In this document: positions 1 through 7,528 of the stretch, one piece after another
Layout of the letters: every line of letters begins with the position of its first letter
How positions within the stretch are numbered: position 1 is the stretch's first letter
NCBI GenBank assembly: GCA_031279495.1
Contig: JAITIJ010000048.1
Span: 1-25,746 of the forward strand
Source of the DNA: Holosporales bacterium
GTDB lineage: Bacteria; Pseudomonadota; Alphaproteobacteria; UBA3830; JAIRMZ01
Direction of reading: 5' to 3'
Length of the DNA: 25,746 bases
Notes under the pieces: generated by a model
Databases searched by the model: none
Told to the model about the DNA's origin: nothing
Seen by the model: only the letters and a program-made list of their open reading frames with translations
Translations under genes and position numbers: made by a program

Positions 1-536
1 GCCCATTTCTTCAGTACACGATGTCTATACGCTCCATGTAAATGAGGAGTGGCCGAATGATAGCATCCAACGGCCTTTGACCAAGATGCATACTGCTCTT
101 GTAACTCTTTAAGAAACTTTGCGGCATACGAAACGTTTTGAGTTATATCAAAAGCTTCCTGCAATGACTTGAATGCTTTTGGATGATGAAACAGATTAAT
201 CTGCATACATCCGACATCGATGTTCCTGGCTCCACGCGCTTGAAACCTTCTTACAGCAGCAATAGCTTCCGACCTTGTAGGAAAATAATGCCCCTTTCCG
301 TTAACAGTTACTGTCCATGGCCATGGGTACGAAGTGGCTGCACCGGTAGAGCGACCTGATTCGATAAGAGCAATAGACTCCAAAAGCCGAGGCGGAATAC
401 GATACGATCCTTCGGCTTTGTGAATAGCGATACGACAAGCAGTAATCGCTTGTTCTTCTGAAGAAGAGAGGCGAGTAGAAAGACTTTCAGTTGGGACGAA
501 GAAGGAAAAAATGCAACAGATTAGTGTAAGTGGCAT
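1..536 (-). CDS. Lytic transglycosylase, SLT domain (3' end outside window)
   Basis: This partial gene runs off the left edge, so only the first ~178 residues are visible. Reading the minus strand from the ATG at 536 gives a short hydrophobic signal peptide (MPLTLICCIFSFFVPTES) and then a lysozyme-like SLT fold. The probable catalytic glutamate is about residue 59 in ALIESG. Next come the PWPWTV segment, the NIDVGCMQINL motif near residues 105-115, a YAAKFLKEL helix and a YHSATP motif, an arrangement typical of alphaproteobacterial transglycosylases. Such enzymes cleave peptidoglycan glycan strands in the periplasm, for remodelling or to let secretion machines through. There is no clear Shine-Dalgarno before the ATG, and a 10-bp inverted repeat spans the start region. 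The family call is strong; the exact role is not determined. Confidence 0.85.
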   Translation of the reverse strand, partial: MPLTLICCIFSFFVPTESLSTRLSSSEEQAITACRIAIHKAEGSYRIPPRLLESIALIESGRSTGAATSYPWPWTVTVNGKGHYFPTRSEAIAAVRRFQARGARNIDVGCMQINLFHHPKAFKSLQEAFDITQNVSYAAKFLKELQEQYASWSKAVGCYHSATPHLHGAYRHRVLKKW

Positions 537-566
537 GCTATGTGCGTAGCAAGCATCATGCCACTT
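528..566. repeat. 10-bp inverted repeat over the transglycosylase start codon
   Basis: AAGTGGCATG at 528-537 is the exact reverse complement of CATGCCACTT at 557-566, with 19 nt between. On the minus-strand mRNA the stem would bury the ATG at 534-536 and loop out the region where a ribosome site would lie. The repeat is seen; a role in translation control is inference. Confidence 0.6.
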
Positions 567-925
567 AAAAAAATGATGACGATGTTGCAGGAAAGAGTAA
601 CTAAATTTTCCGATTTCTGTTTTTACATGGACTGTGCCGGAAGATCTTTCACAGAAGGCGGATAGGGAAGTCAAGGCATAGCGAAGAAGGAATTACTTAT
701 TTCCCGAACGAAGGATCGCGTTCCTCTTTTTTTGTTTTCGGCGCTTGCTCAAAAGGAGCTGGACCTACCTAGGTTTTGCATGTAAATTCTAACCATAAAA
801 CCTAAGCTCGGTTGCGCCAGCTTATAAAGCACTCATAGGAGCTGTCGTCTCTATGCTAATTTATCGCAATTCTCAACAATCTATACTCTTGCAAATCAAT
901 GGACCTTTTGCGCAAAAGAAAATGT
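567..925. other. Intergenic stretch with several inverted repeats, no gene
   Basis: No convincing coding frame or tRNA is seen between the transglycosylase start and the patatin terminator. There is an 8-bp inverted repeat, TAGGTTTT at 770-777 with AAAACCTA at 797-804, nested inside AGCTGG at 758-763 with CCAGCT at 817-822, which could be a structured RNA. GAACG/CGTTC at 705-722 is followed by a T-rich run and could be a weak plus-strand terminator. CTTTTGCGCAAAAG at 904-917 is a perfect palindrome. None of these matches an RNA family I recognise. Confidence 0.4.
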
Positions 926-952
926 AAAAAGGGCCTTCTTTAAGAAGACCCT
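926..952 (-). terminator. Intrinsic terminator of the patatin gene
   Basis: On the minus strand an 11-bp stem (AGGGTCTTCTT with AAGAAGGCCCT, one G-U pair) is followed directly by TTTTT and more T-rich sequence. It lies about 47 nt beyond the patatin stop codon and faces the right way to end that transcript. Confidence 0.8.
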
Positions 953-998
953 AAGTTACTTTATGGCGCTGCGGTCTTTTTATAACATTATGGGCTTA

Positions 999-2534
999 TT
1001 ACATGATCGAGAAGCGCCTGCTATCGATTCCCAGTGATTCGTGGCGTTCTAGAGCATCAGGAAGACATCCCAGAAGTCGAACGACATCTTGAAATGAAGA
1101 TGTTCCTGTTATCGCTTCTGCACGATGTAAAAGTGTTGCAATATTTTGAGAAGAGATATCATCCATTGCTGCATTCCCGGCCTGCAATTCCACTTGGAGC
1201 CTGCGATATCTGAGTCTTTCTTGAGGAAGATCGCCGGAAACTCTCATCAGATGATCTGTAAGATCTGCGGGACCGTCGATTAAAATGCCTGGAATGCGCA
1301 TTCCCCAGCCAAGGATACTCATATCTCTTGCGTCTCTATAAAAAAGGGGAACGGTTGCACGTCCAGTACCAAGAGATATCACGATATATTCAGAAGCGTC
1401 TGGATATAACAGGCGCGCCTCGCAAAGAGCGCATAAAGCCGGATTATTAGCGCATAATCCACCATCTACGGCGACTATCTCTTGTCTATCGCCACTAGAA
1501 TTTGGCGTGCTCGATATTTTTGCCGGTTTGAAATATGTGGGAGCCGCTGATGTTGCTCGCGCAACGTCTCGCATTAGAAAATTACGGAGTGCATCTGCTC
1601 GAGCAGAGGAGGTTTTAAAAATCTTCGGCTTTTGCCGTTCTATATCAAAGCCTGTCACAAGAGTGTGCGTAAGAGAATCAGCCAATGTTGTCTCTCCAAA
1701 ATAAGAGGCCAACAATTCTTCAAACGGACCACTCTTGTATTTTGCCTTGAGCACGCCTCCAAAGTTCGCGCGGCGTTTTGAAAAGACCCTGTTACCTTGT
1801 TCTTGATAAAGACGGAGCAAGTCACGAGCGCTGAAACGCGGGTTCCCTTGTTCAGGAACAGTCAAGCCAAGAGCTAAAATTCCTCCTGTAGAGGTTCCTG
1901 CTATCAAATTAGCTAACCGAGAAATTGGGCGTCCTGTGATCTCTTCTATACGTGCTAGAACATAAGCTGGAATAAGACCTCGGATCCCTCCTCCGTCAAT
2001 GCTAAAAATGACAACGGGTGTTTCTCTTGAAGGCGCACCAATTAGACGAGGAATGCCGAGAACAAGTATAGACTCTTCTCCGTTCAAAGAGTAATGGGGA
2101 AAAAGCTCCAGGGGACCATCTGCATCTGTAGAAAAAGAAACAGGACGGAACGGTAGAGAGGGATCTTGATCCTGCGGTGCTCCTGAAAGGGTTCTAGGCC
2201 TTACGGGAAAGAAAGAGCGTGGGGGGAGGGGTGCACAGCTTCCGCTCTGACCGCTTCCATATTCATGCGGAACGGGAGCATCTGGGCCAGATATTGCTCC
2301 AGTTTCTTGGTTAGACACATGCCGCCCTCTGCGACGATTCTTATGTTTCTTTGGTGTCTCCGATGAGTCTGGTTGTTCATCTGTATTGATTTGAATTTGA
2401 AGGGGAAGGGGTCGTACCCCTTCCGATCCATCCATTCCGTGATCCGAGGAATTCCCCAGATCTTGCCTCAACATACCCATTGCGGGTAAAGCAGGAATAC
2501 TAATTAGAATTAAAGACAATATTGTACGATACAT
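999..2534 (-). CDS. Secreted patatin-like phospholipase (candidate effector)
   Basis: Patatin-family lipid acyl hydrolases cut membrane phospholipids with a Ser-Asp dyad. Counting from the ATG at 2534, the oxyanion loop DGGGIRG is at ~180-186, the nucleophile elbow GTSTG has its serine at ~215, and the catalytic aspartate is in VDGGL at ~357, so all key residues are present. The N-terminus is a Sec signal peptide (MYRTILSLILISIPALPAMG). Residues ~25-145 are low-complexity and probably disordered, with a strongly basic patch KKHKNRRRGRH at ~62-72. AAGGAG lies 3 nt before the ATG at 2534; an in-frame ATG at 2546 and a TTG at 2576 are alternatives. The gene stands alone between long AT-rich flanks. 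Secreted patatins of intracellular bacteria (ExoU, Rickettsia Pat1/Pat2) attack host membranes; that role here is inference. Confidence 0.88.
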   Translation of the reverse strand: MYRTILSLILISIPALPAMGMLRQDLGNSSDHGMDGSEGVRPLPLQIQINTDEQPDSSETPKKHKNRRRGRHVSNQETGAISGPDAPVPHEYGSGQSGSCAPLPPRSFFPVRPRTLSGAPQDQDPSLPFRPVSFSTDADGPLELFPHYSLNGEESILVLGIPRLIGAPSRETPVVIFSIDGGGIRGLIPAYVLARIEEITGRPISRLANLIAGTSTGGILALGLTVPEQGNPRFSARDLLRLYQEQGNRVFSKRRANFGGVLKAKYKSGPFEELLASYFGETTLADSLTHTLVTGFDIERQKPKIFKTSSARADALRNFLMRDVARATSAAPTYFKPAKISSTPNSSGDRQEIVAVDGGLCANNPALCALCEARLLYPDASEYIVISLGTGRATVPLFYRDARDMSILGWGMRIPGILIDGPADLTDHLMRVSGDLPQERLRYRRLQVELQAGNAAMDDISSQNIATLLHRAEAITGTSSFQDVVRLLGCLPDALERHESLGIDSRRFSIM

Positions 2535-3194
2535 ATTCTCCTTCATATTCTTGACATTTACAATGCCGATGTTCAAACATTATGTCGCAAAGGTTAATAA
2601 AATATTAATTTTTTAACATAATAATCAAATTAATTCTAATATTCTTAGAAAACAATGGAATAATACTTATACAAAAAAAGAAAATAGATGTTGCTTGTAT
2701 TAAAAAGAGCATGCAAAATGGAAGAGATCAAAAAAGAGAACAAGAAGGGAAAAATAAGAGAGCTAACATGGCGATTGACGCACTGCTCTAACCTCTCCTC
2801 GCATTGCCTCTATTTTGGACTATTGGTTATTATAACGTGTATGACTAGATTGAAATTTATTTAGGAAAATAGTGCAGAAAATAACAGATATAGGTTCTTT
2901 TAGTGGTTAAATTTATGCGCAGGCGATGCTACAATGTATCAAAGCTTTGTGTCAATATGGACCCTACAATAAGATGCGATTCATCTCTTCCTTCGAGATC
3001 CCATAACAAAGAACAAAGGAAGCACAGCTTACGGTTGCACATCTTAGCCACATACAACCGCCGATATGGCGCAAGTGTATACTTTGAAATGTATTCTAAC
3101 GCATATGGTCAGAACATTTGCCGAAATATCGACCCTCGAAGATACGGGTGATAAAGGTTAACAGCGCTTCTGCTCGTCAAGATAGTCGCGCAAG

Positions 3195-3220
3195 AATAAA
3201 ACCCCTCAAAAGAACGAGGG
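3195..3220 (-). terminator. Possible minus-strand terminator in the gene-free region
   Basis: Read on the minus strand, CCCTC, an 8-nt loop and GAGGG are followed by GTTTTATTC. The stem is only 5 bp and no known gene ends close by (gyrB ends about 730 nt upstream), so this could mark an unannotated transcript or be chance. Confidence 0.3.
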
Positions 3221-3623
3221 AACCCACAAGCACAGTTTCTTGGAACCGCTCAAAGCCTCTGCAGCAATAAGAAAATCCGCCGAATCCAATTATGAAAGAA
3301 GTGCTCACAATACTCTCAAGATTATAACATAAGAGCAATATCTTTGCGCCTGATCATAAGATGCAGCTTCTATCCCAAACAATTTACTTGCTAAACTAGC
3401 GAGAATATCCTCCAAAAAACATAAATAATCTAATACTCCTTATAAACGCTCAACCTATTAAATCTCAACAATATGCCACCCTCTAATATGATTTCGCTTG
3501 GAAAGAGATTCAGCGTAAAAAGTCTACATCGACATGAATGAGAAGCTCTGAGAAAAACCTTCTCGAAGAACCGCAAAAAAACAAAACATTATAAGAATAA
3601 AAAAGGGGGGAGTAGGTCTTAAA

Positions 3624-3654
3624 CATACATTGCGAATGTATCTCAGAATGTATG
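3624..3654. repeat. Triple AATGTAT motif (inverted and direct)
   Basis: ATACATT at 3625-3631 is followed after 3 nt by AATGTAT at 3635-3641 and again by AATGTAT at 3647-3653. The outer pair CATACATT/AATGTATG is an 8-bp inverted repeat. The arrangement resembles an operator, but no gene is adjacent. Confidence 0.45.
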
Positions 3655-3954
3655 CAAGGCTTTAAGGAAATGGTGAGCAGTCAGTTGGAAAAGCAAAAAG
3701 TGGATGAAAGATCAAGTTTTATTGAATATCCATGCATTAACTTTCTCCTCCCCCTCTTTCCTTTTTGCAGAGCTCCCGTTGTCTTATGCGATTTTTCCTC
3801 TTTAAATTTACTATAGATGGTGTTTTCCATGCGATAAATTAAGAACTTATTGTATTATTTACTATAGTTCGATTTTATGATGCGTATTGTGTCGTCTAGA
3901 GAGCCAAACGCCTTGCTCTACTATGGACCTTCACCCTTTGAGAAGCCACCTCTT

Positions 3955-6345
3955 CTAAGCATCCAAATTGGCCACTTTTAGAGCGTTTTCTTGAATAAAA
4001 TCGCGACGAGGCTCGACAACATCTCCCATTAACATCGAGAAGATATCTCCCGCTTCCTCGGCATTCGCATATCGCACCTGCAACAGAGACCGTGCGGTTG
4101 GATCCAAGGTTGTCTCCCACAGCTGATCGGCGTTCATCTCTCCAAGGCCTTTATAGCGCTGAATCGTCATGCCCTTACGCGCGCTTGCCAGAAACAAATC
4201 CGAGACTTGCAAAGGAGAAAACACCGGAAAAGATTGCTCCTTAAGATGTAGTGTCGCTGCCTGCCCCATTAACGCGCGCAGTTCCTGAGCGTATGCATGT
4301 ATCGTGTCGGAGTCTGGTCCTTGGACCAATGCATGAGGAATAGCAAAGGCCTCTTTTACACCCCGCTCCTGGCGTAAAAATAAGAATTCTTGCTCTGTTT
4401 CCTGAAATTCCCAAATACCCCCTTCGATAGAGGTCAAGTTTTCTAACAAAAATGCTGCATTATGCGCTGTATTATCACGTTCAAAAAATCTCGCTAATGC
4501 TAACTGCTCAAGAACCTGACGTCTCCCGACTTTGAAATCCAATATATCCAAATGGTTACGCAACTTTTCTGACAGAATCAAAAAATTTTCAAGAATTTTG
4601 CCAGATAGGGTGCCACTTTCACCCTCTATGCGCACTTGGTCAATAGCAGAAGCAACAAGATAAACACTCAGCGCGCGCTCATCTTTCAGATACATCTGCT
4701 GCGTCCCCTTTTTCACTTTATACAAAGGAGGTTGCGCGATATATAAATATCCACGATCAATAAGTGGCCTCATTTGACGAAAGAAAAACGTCAACAACAA
4801 TGTCCGGATATGACTTCCATCCACATCCGCATCCGTCATGATGATGATTTTGTGATAACGCGCTTTATCAGGAGTAAAATCATCCGGACCGATTCCGGTT
4901 CCTAATGCCGATATCAGTGTACCAATCTCTGCATAGGCCAACATTTTATCAAAGCGCGCCCGTTCGACATTGAGAATCTTTCCTTTTAAGGCTAAAATGG
5001 CTTGAAATTTCCGATCTCGCCCCTGCTTCGCAGATCCTCCAGCACTATCGCCCTCTACCAAAAACAATTCACTATGAGCAGGATCTCGTTCTTGGCAATC
5101 TGCAAGCTTGCCAGAAAGCGTTGTCATCTCGAGCACACCTTTTTTGCGCGTCAATTCTCGAGCACGCCGTGCCGCTTCTCGAGCAGCAGCTGATTCAATG
5201 ATTTTCTGCGCAATTTTTTTCGCGTCTGCGGGATGTTCTTCTAACCATTGTGCTAGCTTCTCTCCAACAAGGGATTCCACAACTGGGCGCACCTCTGAAG
5301 AGACTAGCTTGTCTTTTGTTTGAGAGGAAAATTTTGGATCCGGCGCTTTGACAGATAGAACGCACGTCAATCCCTCGCGAGCATCGTCTCCTGTGGGAGA
5401 AATTTTCTCCTTCTTTATAAAGTTTCTTTCGGAAAGGTAAGCATTCACCGCACGCGTCAATGCATTGCGAAATCCGATCAAGTGCGTGCCTCCATCGCGC
5501 TGCGGAATCGTGTTCGTATAACACACCATCGTTTCATGGTAGCTATCTGTCCATTCTAAGGCTGTTTCTACTTGGATACCGTCTTTCTCGCCGCGAATGT
5601 ACAAAGGTGCCCCTTGAAGAGATGTTTTTGTCCTGTCGAGGTAAGCAACAAACGCCTTAACGCCACCTTCGTGAAAGAACTCCGCCTTTGTAGACTCAGC
5701 AGATCGCTCATCCCGCAAAACAAGACGCACACCTGAATTCAGAAAAGAAAGTTCTCGCAAGCGATGTTCTACTGTTGCAAAAGAAAACTCTATTGAGGAA
5801 AAAGTAGCATGTGAAGGCCAAAACCGAACAAGTGTCCCTGTTTTCTCGCAAGGAGCGCGACACTCTAAAGGAGCCACGGCCACTCCATCATGAAAGCTGA
5901 TAAAATGTTCAAAGCCACCGCGCCATATAGTTAAATCCAACCGATCCGAAAGCGCATTAACAACAGAAACACCAACCCCATGCAGTCCACCTGAGACTTT
6001 ATAAGCGTTTTGGTCGAATTTGCCGCCCGCATGCAGACGCGTCATGATAACCTCGGCAGCTGAGACTTTTTCTTCTTCGTGGAGTTCAGTAGGAATACCA
6101 CGGCCATTATCACTTACCGAGACGGATCCATCTTGATGCAGCACAACTTCAGCAATGGTGCAATATCCCGCCAGCGCTTCATCAATAGCATTGTCTACCA
6201 CCTCAAAGATCATGTGATGAAGACCAGTTCCATCGTCCGTATCGCCGATATACATACCAGGCCGTTTGCGTACCGCATCTAGACCGCGGAGAACCTTGAT
6301 GGAACTCGCGTCGTATTCACGCGAACAAGGATCAGCACTCTTCAT
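3955..6345 (-). CDS. gyrB: DNA gyrase subunit B
   Basis: GyrB is the ATPase subunit of DNA gyrase, which with GyrA introduces negative supercoils. The GHKL ATPase domain shows RKRPGMYIGD and FEVVDNAIDEALAG near residues 30-60 and DNGRGIP near 85. The TOPRIM domain carries EGDSAGGSAKQGRDRKFQ near residue 430 and DADVDGSHIRTLLLTFFFR near 505. The C-terminus has QRYKGLGEMNADQLWETT and the usual end region. At ~796 residues it has the length of Gram-negative GyrB with its TOPRIM insert. I take the ATG at 6345; a TTG six codons upstream (6363) has no better ribosome site. PLKGK is replaced by ALKGK. The gene is not next to recF or dnaN here, and it diverges from the secreted Myb protein. Confidence 0.97.
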   Translation of the reverse strand: MKSADPCSREYDASSIKVLRGLDAVRKRPGMYIGDTDDGTGLHHMIFEVVDNAIDEALAGYCTIAEVVLHQDGSVSVSDNGRGIPTELHEEEKVSAAEVIMTRLHAGGKFDQNAYKVSGGLHGVGVSVVNALSDRLDLTIWRGGFEHFISFHDGVAVAPLECRAPCEKTGTLVRFWPSHATFSSIEFSFATVEHRLRELSFLNSGVRLVLRDERSAESTKAEFFHEGGVKAFVAYLDRTKTSLQGAPLYIRGEKDGIQVETALEWTDSYHETMVCYTNTIPQRDGGTHLIGFRNALTRAVNAYLSERNFIKKEKISPTGDDAREGLTCVLSVKAPDPKFSSQTKDKLVSSEVRPVVESLVGEKLAQWLEEHPADAKKIAQKIIESAAAREAARRARELTRKKGVLEMTTLSGKLADCQERDPAHSELFLVEGDSAGGSAKQGRDRKFQAILALKGKILNVERARFDKMLAYAEIGTLISALGTGIGPDDFTPDKARYHKIIIMTDADVDGSHIRTLLLTFFFRQMRPLIDRGYLYIAQPPLYKVKKGTQQMYLKDERALSVYLVASAIDQVRIEGESGTLSGKILENFLILSEKLRNHLDILDFKVGRRQVLEQLALARFFERDNTAHNAAFLLENLTSIEGGIWEFQETEQEFLFLRQERGVKEAFAIPHALVQGPDSDTIHAYAQELRALMGQAATLHLKEQSFPVFSPLQVSDLFLASARKGMTIQRYKGLGEMNADQLWETTLDPTARSLLQVRYANAEEAGDIFSMLMGDVVEPRRDFIQENALKVANLDA

Positions 6346-6396
6346 AGCAAAACTCTTCGACAAAATAGCTTAACAAGACTCATTCTAACGGAGAAA

Positions 6397-6408
6397 CCCT
6401 CGCGAGGG
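6397..6408. promoter_or_regulatory. 12-bp perfect palindrome between gyrB and the Myb gene
   Basis: CCCTCGCGAGGG is a perfect palindrome in the short divergent intergenic region. It lies about 52 nt upstream of the gyrB ATG and just upstream of the Myb-gene -35 box, so a bound protein could touch both promoters. The palindrome is seen; its operator role is inference. Confidence 0.4.
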
Positions 6409-6422
6409 AAGGAGGCACACGC

Positions 6423-6451
6423 TTGACCAGATTTTCTTATTTATTTACGAT
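6423..6451 (+). promoter_or_regulatory. Sigma70-type promoter of the secreted Myb gene
   Basis: TTGACC at 6423-6428 and TACGAT at 6446-6451 are separated by exactly 17 nt. The predicted start of transcription is about 25 nt before the ATG at 6485, and AAGGA at 6476-6480 gives a ribosome site 4 nt from that ATG. Confidence 0.6.
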
Positions 6452-6484
6452 TTATTAATGATTCATTAGATCAACAAGGAATTT

Positions 6485-7219
6485 ATGATAAGGATAATCG
6501 CAGTTATTATCCCTGTTCTTCTTGGAATAATAGAACCTATGGCGTATGGTATGGTCAATCCGCCTTCTGGTCCCCATTGTCAAAAGTTCCCTGAGGATGG
6601 AGAGGGGCAGACACCTGATGCTTCATTAAGGTATCCGCCTCCGCCAGTAAGGTATCCGCCTACCCCAATAAGGCCTCCGCCTCCCCCAGCCTTGATATTT
6701 CCTCCAATGCCGTGGGTACCTAACGGATGGGTCTTTCTTGTGGGACCTGTTCCAGAAGGGAAAGCCCAACGATCTCGCGCTCAAAAGTTTACTCACGAAG
6801 AAGATGAGAGGTTAAGGGCTCTTGTAGCGATGTACGGGGAATCAGACTGGTCGAAGATCGCCATGGACATGCCAAGTAGAACCTCACGCCAATGCAGAGA
6901 AAGATGGCGCAATTATCTTGATCCTGGCATTAACAATAGGCCATGGACGCTAGGAGAAGATCGATATCTCATCCGGCTACAAGAGACGCATGGAAATCAT
7001 CCTACACGTCTCGCCCTCTTTTTTTCAGGAAGAACCCCAGTCAACATAAAGAACCATTTAGAGTGTTTGGGCAGGGAAAGTCTTGGCAAAAAATCCCGTA
7101 GAAAGCGGGAATCCGTGCCCTTTGTACGACTTGATCTCTTGTCTGAATCGGAGGATTTTGACCCTTTCGCATTCGAAGAACTACCTCCTGATTCTTCGCC
7201 TAGACTGGAGGATTTTTGA
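6485..7219 (+). CDS. Secreted two-repeat Myb/SANT DNA-binding protein (candidate nucleomodulin)
   Basis: The 244-residue product has an order of parts that looks eukaryotic. Residues 1-22 are a Sec signal peptide (MIRIIAVIIPVLLGIIEPMAYG). Residues 49-69 are three proline-rich heptads. The first Myb repeat, ~101-148, has F102, W122 and W141 at the tryptophan positions and the hallmark RQCRERWRNYLDP. The second, ~152-196, has W154, SGRTPVNIKNH and substitutions P173 and L192 at the other two. A basic patch KKSRRKR (202-208) resembles a nuclear localisation signal. The last ~25 residues are acidic with regular F and L (EDFDPFAFEELPP), like an acidic activation region. Paired Myb repeats of this form belong to eukaryotic transcription factors. 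I infer a protein exported to bind host DNA; export and nuclear entry are unproven. A bacterial periplasmic role would not explain the architecture. Confidence 0.85.
   Translation: MIRIIAVIIPVLLGIIEPMAYGMVNPPSGPHCQKFPEDGEGQTPDASLRYPPPPVRYPPTPIRPPPPPALIFPPMPWVPNGWVFLVGPVPEGKAQRSRAQKFTHEEDERLRALVAMYGESDWSKIAMDMPSRTSRQCRERWRNYLDPGINNRPWTLGEDRYLIRLQETHGNHPTRLALFFSGRTPVNIKNHLECLGRESLGKKSRRKRESVPFVRLDLLSESEDFDPFAFEELPPDSSPRLEDF
6626..6688 (+). repeat. Three tandem 21-nt units encoding proline-rich heptads
   Basis: Units start at 6626, 6647 and 6668 and encode LRYPPPP, VRYPPTP and IRPPPPP. The nucleotide copies are closely similar (each has AAGG then CCGCCT), so the array arose by recent in-frame duplication. 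It forms the stiff linker between signal peptide and Myb repeats. Confidence 0.8.
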
Positions 7220-7362
7220 AATGGATGCCATAAATCCGGAATGCTTTAATACAGCCTTTTGAGCTTCTTTAGGAAAGATGGCAGATATAGACCCCCCCCT
7301 CTTTTGGAAGAGAGATTCTTGCAATGGCCGACCTGAAACCTTCAAGGTATCTTCTGAGTCTC

Positions 7363-7413
7363 CCCATCCAGAATAATAAAATTACGATTTTCCTGGGGTT
7401 TAAAATGGATGGG
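7363..7413. repeat. 8-bp inverted repeat downstream of tRNA-Leu
   Basis: CCCATCCA at 7363-7370 and TGGATGGG at 7406-7413 are complementary with 35 nt between. It follows the tRNA-Leu on its strand but has no T-run, so it is not a canonical terminator. Confidence 0.35.
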
Positions 7414-7441
7414 CAAGACATCTAAGCGAACCAGGTTTAAA

Positions 7442-7528
7442 TGGTGCGGTCGAGAAGAATCGAACTTCCACGGGGTTTCCCCCACAACGACCTCAACGTT
7501 GCGCGTATACCAGTTCCGCCACGACCGC
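7442..7528 (-). tRNA. tRNA-Leu (anticodon GAG)
   Basis: The minus strand folds into a class II tRNA: acceptor GCGGTCG/CGACCGC, D arm GCGGAACTGGTATACGC, anticodon stem CAACG/CGTTG with loop TTGAGGT (anticodon GAG), a long variable arm GGGG/CCCC, T arm with TTCGATT, discriminator A and an encoded CCA at 7442-7444. It reads CUC/CUU codons. Confidence 0.95.

Larger units (their letters stand above)
2577..3954. other. AT-rich 1.4 kb region without a recognisable gene
   Basis: Frames here are short, lack ribosome sites and resemble no family. The part next to the patatin gene (2581-2700) is extremely AT-rich and probably carries its promoter. The stretch 3624-3654 holds three AATGTAT words, the first inverted. 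CCCTC at 3203-3207 pairs with GAGGG at 3216-3220. The region could be decayed coding DNA, but I could not identify what it was. Confidence 0.4.

Noticed and set aside
2903..3151. 82-codon frame in the gene-free region
   Set aside because: No ribosome site, no recognisable motif and no neighbour context; probably chance.
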